A DNA stretch of 22,695 bases from Apostichopus leukothele (Eukaryota; Echinodermata; Holothuroidea; Aspidochirotida; Stichopodidae), in assembly GCA_010014835.2 (NCBI GenBank), contig JAAAKB020000024.1, positions 73,038 to 95,732 of the forward strand. Reading direction: 5' to 3'. The number at the start of each line of letters is the position of its first letter. The first letter of the stretch is position 1. The notes under the pieces were generated by a model, which was given only the letters and a program-made list of their open reading frames with translations, did no database searches and had not been told where the DNA came from. Positions 19,133 to 22,695 of this stretch are shown here, in pieces. Position numbers and translations under genes: made by a program.

Positions 19133-22126
19133 ATTCCCAATGTTTATCTTGGGTGTACCTTTAACCTATGACCTAGGGTCATGGTTTTGTAGTATTGATT
19201 ACAAGTATTTATGATTGTTATTTGAGTTTCAAGTAATTTGACCATGTTTACCACCAATGGAAAGTTCTGTCGTCCTAAAGGAAATCAACTTGACCTGCTT
19301 TTCATTGTAATAAAATCCTTATTTCTCCTTGATAGGACACCATATGATCCTAGCTGTGCCCTATGCTGCTGCGGAGAGAAGAGCCTTCTCGGTCAGGGAG
19401 ATTTACTGAAATTTGATCCTACTCCCGGTTTTAACCCGTTCAAGAGACAACATCCTAAAGCTAAGAAGACGTTTACGGAGGATACCTTGTACAACCCTCA
19501 CAAACGTACATCACTAACATTCACAATAAGAAGAAGCAGAAACCAAGGGAAACAAAGGTATGTACTGCTTGAACATGACATGAAACATCATTTCATCGGA
19601 AGATTTCCTTTACATGCCAAAAAACTTGTTACAGTTCAGTTCAATGGGCAGTTTAATCCATTGAAATGTCATATCAGGTCATCACCAATGCCAAAACTTA
19701 CAGAAGCAAATATCAGTTATACACACCCCAATAACTTTCTTTAGTTCTACAAGAAATTTCTGAGAGATATCTACGATCTAAGTTAATATTTCCTTTTACA
19801 TTTATCGGTCATTCTCTCCTTAATGACATGAAAGCCATCCAATAGAATTGACATGCCTAATGTCCTGAATAAAAGAACATTTTTAATCCGGCAGTTACCA
19901 TTTTGTTCCCTTGATGAGATGGTACAGCAGATTATAGACGTGAACATTTAGTTGGTTTTTTGTTCCCCTTTAGCCTTAACCATTATTTCTGTATATATAT
20001 ATATCCATCTATATACACAAAATAACCTAAATGGCCTTGACTTTTTAATGTCCCAAACAAGATTCATTTGACTTTTCTCCTCACTTCTATAGAAAATGCT
20101 CAGAACAACTGTATCTCCCTTTAATTACAATCATTATATTACCTGATAGCCTGTCAATACATTTCTGCTTATACATTACTGTTTACAATATTATATGCTG
20201 TATACAATATTTCTGTATTACAATAAAATATTATAGTACAATACAGTATTATGTTTACAATGTTATACTGTATGCAATATTATACAATACTGATACATTT
20301 CTTTCAATCCAGTTCCAATTAAGATGCAATTATAGCTAAGTATAAGCAATGTGGTTGGGTATTGTGATACTTGTATCTACATTTTCTATTGTTGTTTCAC
20401 AGGGAAAGAAGTAGGTCCCCAAGGAGAGTCACCAATGCTGAATATACTGCCAGCCCTATGGAAGTGGCGCCAATCAACCAGTCTGCTGAGGTATACCATG
20501 TTGGCCACAAAGAGGAACCTGAAATAATGATGGTCATTGATCCCACAGGTATTTAGCGAAAACTTAAACCATCTTTACTGATTGCTAGCGTTGCAAAAGT
20601 AGCAGAATTTGGATTATTCGTCATGTGATTACTCAGAGAAGTCAGGGAAGCTTGGAAAAAGGGAAACATAGAACTTTACCGTAGGGTGCTCTTGAAAGGG
20701 ATGGATTATTTCAAATTGATGTTTTAAGTTTCCTTTCTCGCTCAAATATGAATGATTAATTTTCCAGTTGGTCTGTTGTTTATGATTTGCTTACATTTAA
20801 TACTGATATAATCCTGTATTACTTAATCAGGTTCAACCCCTTTCCGGGGGGAAGAAAAAGAAAGATATTAATGAATCAGTTTGTAGTGTTTTTGTCAATA
20901 ATCACTCTTGACATTTCGTGTTTGCAGGTCATAGCACAGCCCATCACTGTTGCGCAGCATGGTCAGACAATGTTTGCCAGAATGAGAACTTCCAGTTACT
21001 GCATGTAGATAAAGCCATTTTCTCAGGAATTTCACAGGTAAGAATCCACTGTGTACACAATATTTGGATTTTTTATATTTTATTGTATTATTATTATTTT
21101 TTATGAAACTAGCCAATCAATGATATTTGATTTTTTATATATAAATGGATTTTTTATATTTTATTGTATTGTTATTATTTTTTATGAAGCTAGCCAATCC
21201 ATGATATTCCAATACCATTAGGTCATTTGAGAAGATATGTATAAACAGGCATAAACACTGTCATTAAAAGTATCCCTGTCTTTCTAAAACTGATTTCCAC
21301 CCTTCTGAGGCTGGAAATGAAGCATTAGAGTTCTTCTAATAGATGTTGTAGTCAAGGATATCACATGACTTCCATGTTAACGCATCACTGATTTCATGAT
21401 CTTGAAGAGGTAGGTGTGTATCTTCCTGAACGTTTTGACAATCAACATTGATGGGGACGGACTAGAGCCCAGGAAATCTCATTTTTGTTAAGAACATGGA
21501 AGCTGCATTGTATCTTTTTCATGAGCATGAGACATGTTGGTTGCGTTTATTTGGCATCAGCATGTGCCAGGAAGATAAATTGGACAGGTTAGACTTTGCA
21601 GCGTTAATATCTGGAAACCATATCAACAAAACTGGCATGTGACTGGCAAAACTGGCATGTGACAACAAAACTGGCATGTTCCCATCAATTTGATGATTTT
21701 TTATGCCTTGAATCATTTGCATTACCCTTGTTTATCCCAATACCTTGGAACAGGTGTCCCGAATGTGAAAAAAAGAAAACTTCTTATTTTTCCCTCTTTT
21801 ATGGTATAGTTTGCAATTGTAGTGGATTTTTACAATGTGTTTCATATTACATATGTGACTGACTGCAGTGTCTTGAGATAAAAACTATCACTTTTCATAG
21901 GAAAATTTGTTTTGTATCGAACCATGAATTTGATTTCCTCGCAGTCAGCCATATCTAACCGTAATGCAACTTTTGCTCCTCCCCGCTCAGTGTGTCGTAT
22001 CATATCAATTCTCTCCAACAGCGTTGCAGTTACTGCTTCAGATTTGGTGCCACCATAAGTTGTGCCGAGCCAGGCTGTTCAAGGATCTATCACTACCCTT
22101 GTGCTGCCAGCAGTGGTTCTTTTCAG
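17811..22126 (+). CDS. KMT2C/KMT2D (MLL3/MLL4)-type protein, N-terminal part: six coding exons, continues off the right edge
   Basis: In animals this family is the scaffold and catalytic subunit of the COMPASS-like complex that monomethylates H3K4 at enhancers in the nucleus. Joining the six exons gives 337 residues in one frame. An AT-hook-like motif (GPGRPRRQ, residues 12-19) is followed by a Ser/Pro-rich then acidic linker (about 40-142). The first zinc-ligand pair CALC (150-153) runs into GEKSLLGQGDL and TPGF. After a long insert come AHHCCAAW (270-277), DKAIFSGISQ (293-302), then RCSYC, C316, C321 and YHYPC. That order and wording match the first extended PHD finger of KMT2C and KMT2D. 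The catalytic SET domain is far beyond the window. All junctions are GT-AG with matching phases (2,2,2,1,0). The start at 17811 is inferred; translation could begin upstream. Confidence 0.9.
17900..18555 (+). other. Intron between KMT2C/D-like coding exons 1 and 2
   Basis: AT-rich spacer with GTACAG donor and CTTTACCAG acceptor. I see no nested gene or repeat in it. Confidence 0.8.
18556..18894 (+). CDS. KMT2C/D-like coding exon 2 (disordered Ser-rich and acidic linker)
   Basis: The acceptor is CTTTACCAG and the donor GTGAGT. This is the most GC-rich exon of the set. It encodes a low-complexity segment: TSEDSPASSP, repeated serine-basic clusters (RKISSESKISIESRRDSSES), then EEELEEDEEALTEYEKK. 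It separates the AT-hook from the first PHD finger, as in the vertebrate homologues, which also have acidic, Ser-rich sequence here. Phase 2 at both ends. Likely a phosphorylation-prone disordered region (inference). Confidence 0.85.
18895..19335 (+). other. Intron between coding exons 2 and 3, with microsatellite
   Basis: The GTGAGT donor and GATAG acceptor bracket this short intron. It contains the (TCA)n tract and nothing else recognisable. Confidence 0.8.
19063..19132 (+). repeat. (TCA)n microsatellite, about 23 uninterrupted units
   Basis: Seventy bases of perfect TCA repeat lie inside a KMT2C/D-like intron. Read on the minus strand it creates a spurious poly-methionine frame. Perfect repeats of this length are usually length-polymorphic. 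Confidence 0.97.
19336..19557 (+). CDS. KMT2C/D-like coding exon 3 (first half of the ePHD zinc knuckle)
   Basis: The acceptor is CTTGATAG and the donor GTATGT. It encodes SCALCCCGEKSLLGQGDLLK followed by FDPTPGFNPFKRQ, the most recognisable piece of the gene: human KMT2C has a nearly identical C-x2-C-x-C-G-E-K-S-x-L-G-Q-G-D-L block. C150 and C153 are the expected first zinc ligands. The exon's end (YNPHKRTSL ... RRSRNQGKQR) is basic and variable. Phase 2 at both ends. Confidence 0.93.
19558..20402 (+). other. Intron between coding exons 3 and 4
   Basis: An 845-bp AT-rich intron whose right half carries the degenerate TACAATATT-type repeat described separately. An (AT)n tract lies at about 19991-20003. 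No other feature seen. Confidence 0.8.
20160..20290. repeat. Degenerate AT-rich repeat of TACAATATT / ACTGTAT words
   Basis: Words such as TACAATATT, GTATACAATA, TACAATACAG and TATACTGTATGCAATAT recur irregularly over about 130 bp. It looks like a decayed tandem or simple repeat; no fixed period is evident. Confidence 0.5.
20403..20548 (+). CDS. KMT2C/D-like coding exon 4 (insert within the ePHD)
   Basis: The acceptor is TGTTTCACAG and the donor GTATTT. It encodes the variable insert between the zinc-knuckle halves: an RS-type start (RERSRSPRRV), then a mildly acidic stretch ending MMVIDPT. KMT2C has a comparable basic RKERSP-like stretch at this place. No zinc ligand or known motif lies inside. 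Phase in 2, out 1; the frame is fixed by exons 3 and 5. Confidence 0.85.
20549..20927 (+). other. Intron between coding exons 4 and 5
   Basis: A 379-bp spacer with GTATTT donor and GTTTGCAG acceptor; nothing else recognisable. Confidence 0.8.
20928..21037 (+). CDS. KMT2C/D-like coding exon 5 (AHHCCAAW and DKAIFSGISQ)
   Basis: The acceptor is GTTTGCAG and the donor GTAAGA. It encodes GHSTAHHCCAAWSDNVCQ then NENFQLLHVDKAIFSGISQ. H271-x2-C274 completes the C2HC zinc knuckle, and VDKAIFSGISQ is nearly invariant in KMT2D. Vertebrate proteins read C-W-A-H-H here; this one reads S-T-A-H-H, a difference just outside the ligands. Ends in phase 0. Confidence 0.93.
21066..21208 (+). repeat. Partial tandem duplication, 81-bp period, about 1.8 copies
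   Basis: The unit beginning GGATTTTTTATATTTTATTG at 21066 recurs at 21147. Across the 62 bp shared with the second, incomplete copy I count three mismatches, so the duplication is fairly recent. It is intronic. Confidence 0.9.
21624..21679 (+). repeat. Short tandem triplicate of AAAACTGGCATGTGAC-type unit
   Basis: The word AACTGGCATGT occurs three times at about 20- and 19-bp spacing, with variants of GACTGGCAA or GACAACAA between. Minor intronic minisatellite. Confidence 0.85.
22022..22126 (+). CDS. KMT2C/D-like coding exon 6 (PHD core)
   Basis: The acceptor is CTCCAACAG and the donor GTACGC. It encodes 35 residues starting RCSYCFRFGATISC and ending YHYPCAASSGSFQ, the zinc-binding core of the first extended PHD finger. 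Ligands visible are C304, C307, C316, C321, H326 and C329; the last pair (CPEH in relatives) must be in the next exon, outside the window. Another AG 31 nt upstream (21989-21990) would shift the frame and is rejected. Confidence 0.93.
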
Positions 22127-22695
22127 GTACGCTTTGAAGAAATATTGAACATTAAAAAAGTATTACTGGGATATGATTGTACCAATGCATGCTTCACAGA
22201 TTTTAAATAACATTACTAGGTGAAAGACAATTTTTTCTTTCATCTGTTACCCTAGTTTATAAAATACAAAAAAAGATAGCAAAAATGGCTCAGTCTAACT
22301 TATCCAAGAGCATAGCAATCATAGCATGGTTTTATTATAGCAATCATAATTTTCAACTTTGAATGTGTCTTTTGAAAGTAGACTTGACTTGCCTTGTCTG
22401 TAAGCCCTATAAATGACAGAGAAACAGCACAGTGATGTTATCGTCAAGTGGGACTATGCTAATTTCTTGCATGAGTTGATACAGTCAGAGAAATGAAGAA
22501 AAGTAGTTTGCCAAAAATGCTGAAGCTCTTAGCTCTGACAAGGAATTGTGAAGGCATTTGCTGGTGATGCTATTTACTTGATTCCTCACTTACCTACATG
22601 CATACTCTGATCTACCATGCCTACAAGCTGATAACTTTCTTGAATCCCCCCCACCTCCCCCCTTCCCTAATAACCATCTCAACGAACCCCCCCCC
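22127..22695 (+). other. Start of the intron after KMT2C/D-like coding exon 6, running off the window
   Basis: I searched this stretch for the expected next ePHD piece (a CPEH motif) and did not find it. The end is C-rich, with C7 at 22646-22652, a C6 run nearby and C9 at 22687-22695. Confidence 0.7.

Larger units (their letters stand above)
21038..22021 (+). other. Intron between coding exons 5 and 6
   Basis: A 984-bp intron containing the 81-bp partial tandem duplication and a short 20-bp triplicate, listed separately. An open frame ending in RCPECEKKK (21659-21862) mimics a PHD word but has no supporting context. Confidence 0.8.

Noticed and set aside
21659-21862. Frame containing RCPECEKKK, similar to the WxCPEC words of KMT2 PHD fingers
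   Set aside because: No flanking zinc-ligand pattern, no splice sites in phase, and it falls between exons 5 and 6, which join directly in frame.
21991-22021. Alternative acceptor CCCCGCTCAG upstream of coding exon 6
   Set aside because: It would add 31 nt and shift the frame of the conserved PHD core.

Overview
The window looks like AT-rich, intron-rich nuclear DNA from an animal. My best guess is a marine invertebrate deuterostome, probably an echinoderm. That rests on the two recognisable genes and the repeat texture, not on a marker unique to one phylum. Most of the sequence is intron or intergenic. Almost all long open frames are chance frames in AT-rich DNA; the real coding sequence lies in short exons with clean splice sites and compatible phases.

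Left part (1-5593, minus strand): the 5' end of an essential (alkali) myosin light chain gene. Exon 1 ends exactly with the ATG (5591-5593), exon 2 is 25 nt (5476-5500), exon 3 is 153 nt (923-1075). Joined, they give 60 residues covering the N-terminal EF-hand; the rest lies beyond position 1. Its 4.4-kb intron 2 holds a degenerate tRNA-derived SINE-like block (4222-4320) and a poly-G tract followed by a repeat-like motif.

Middle (5594-7940): a head-to-head intergenic region between the light chain gene and a plus-strand gene. It contains an antisense stretch closely resembling the 5' end of U2 snRNA (7144-7188). It also contains a promoter-like area with a GC box, a YY1-type CAAGATGGCGG word and a strong donor site near 7939, which I infer to be the promoter and non-coding first exon of the plus-strand gene.

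Right part (17802-22126, plus strand): six exons encoding the N-terminal 337 residues of a KMT2C/KMT2D (MLL3/MLL4) type protein. The chain holds an AT-hook-like motif, a Ser-rich and acidic linker, and the first extended PHD finger (CALC... GEKSLLGQGDL, AHHCCAAWS, VDKAIFSGISQ, RCSYC... YHYPCAA). The gene runs off the right edge. Its likely first intron (about 7939-17801) is nearly 10 kb and holds an inverted-repeat-bounded block of about 1 kb (14417-15377) whose right end recurs at 1-77, plus a few small unrecognised reading frames. Its downstream introns hold a (TCA)n microsatellite and an 81-bp tandem duplication.

The two genes are functionally unrelated as far as known (myosin motor subunit; enhancer H3K4 methyltransferase scaffold). 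They are simply divergent neighbours. I see no rRNA, intact tRNA, CRISPR or viral gene.
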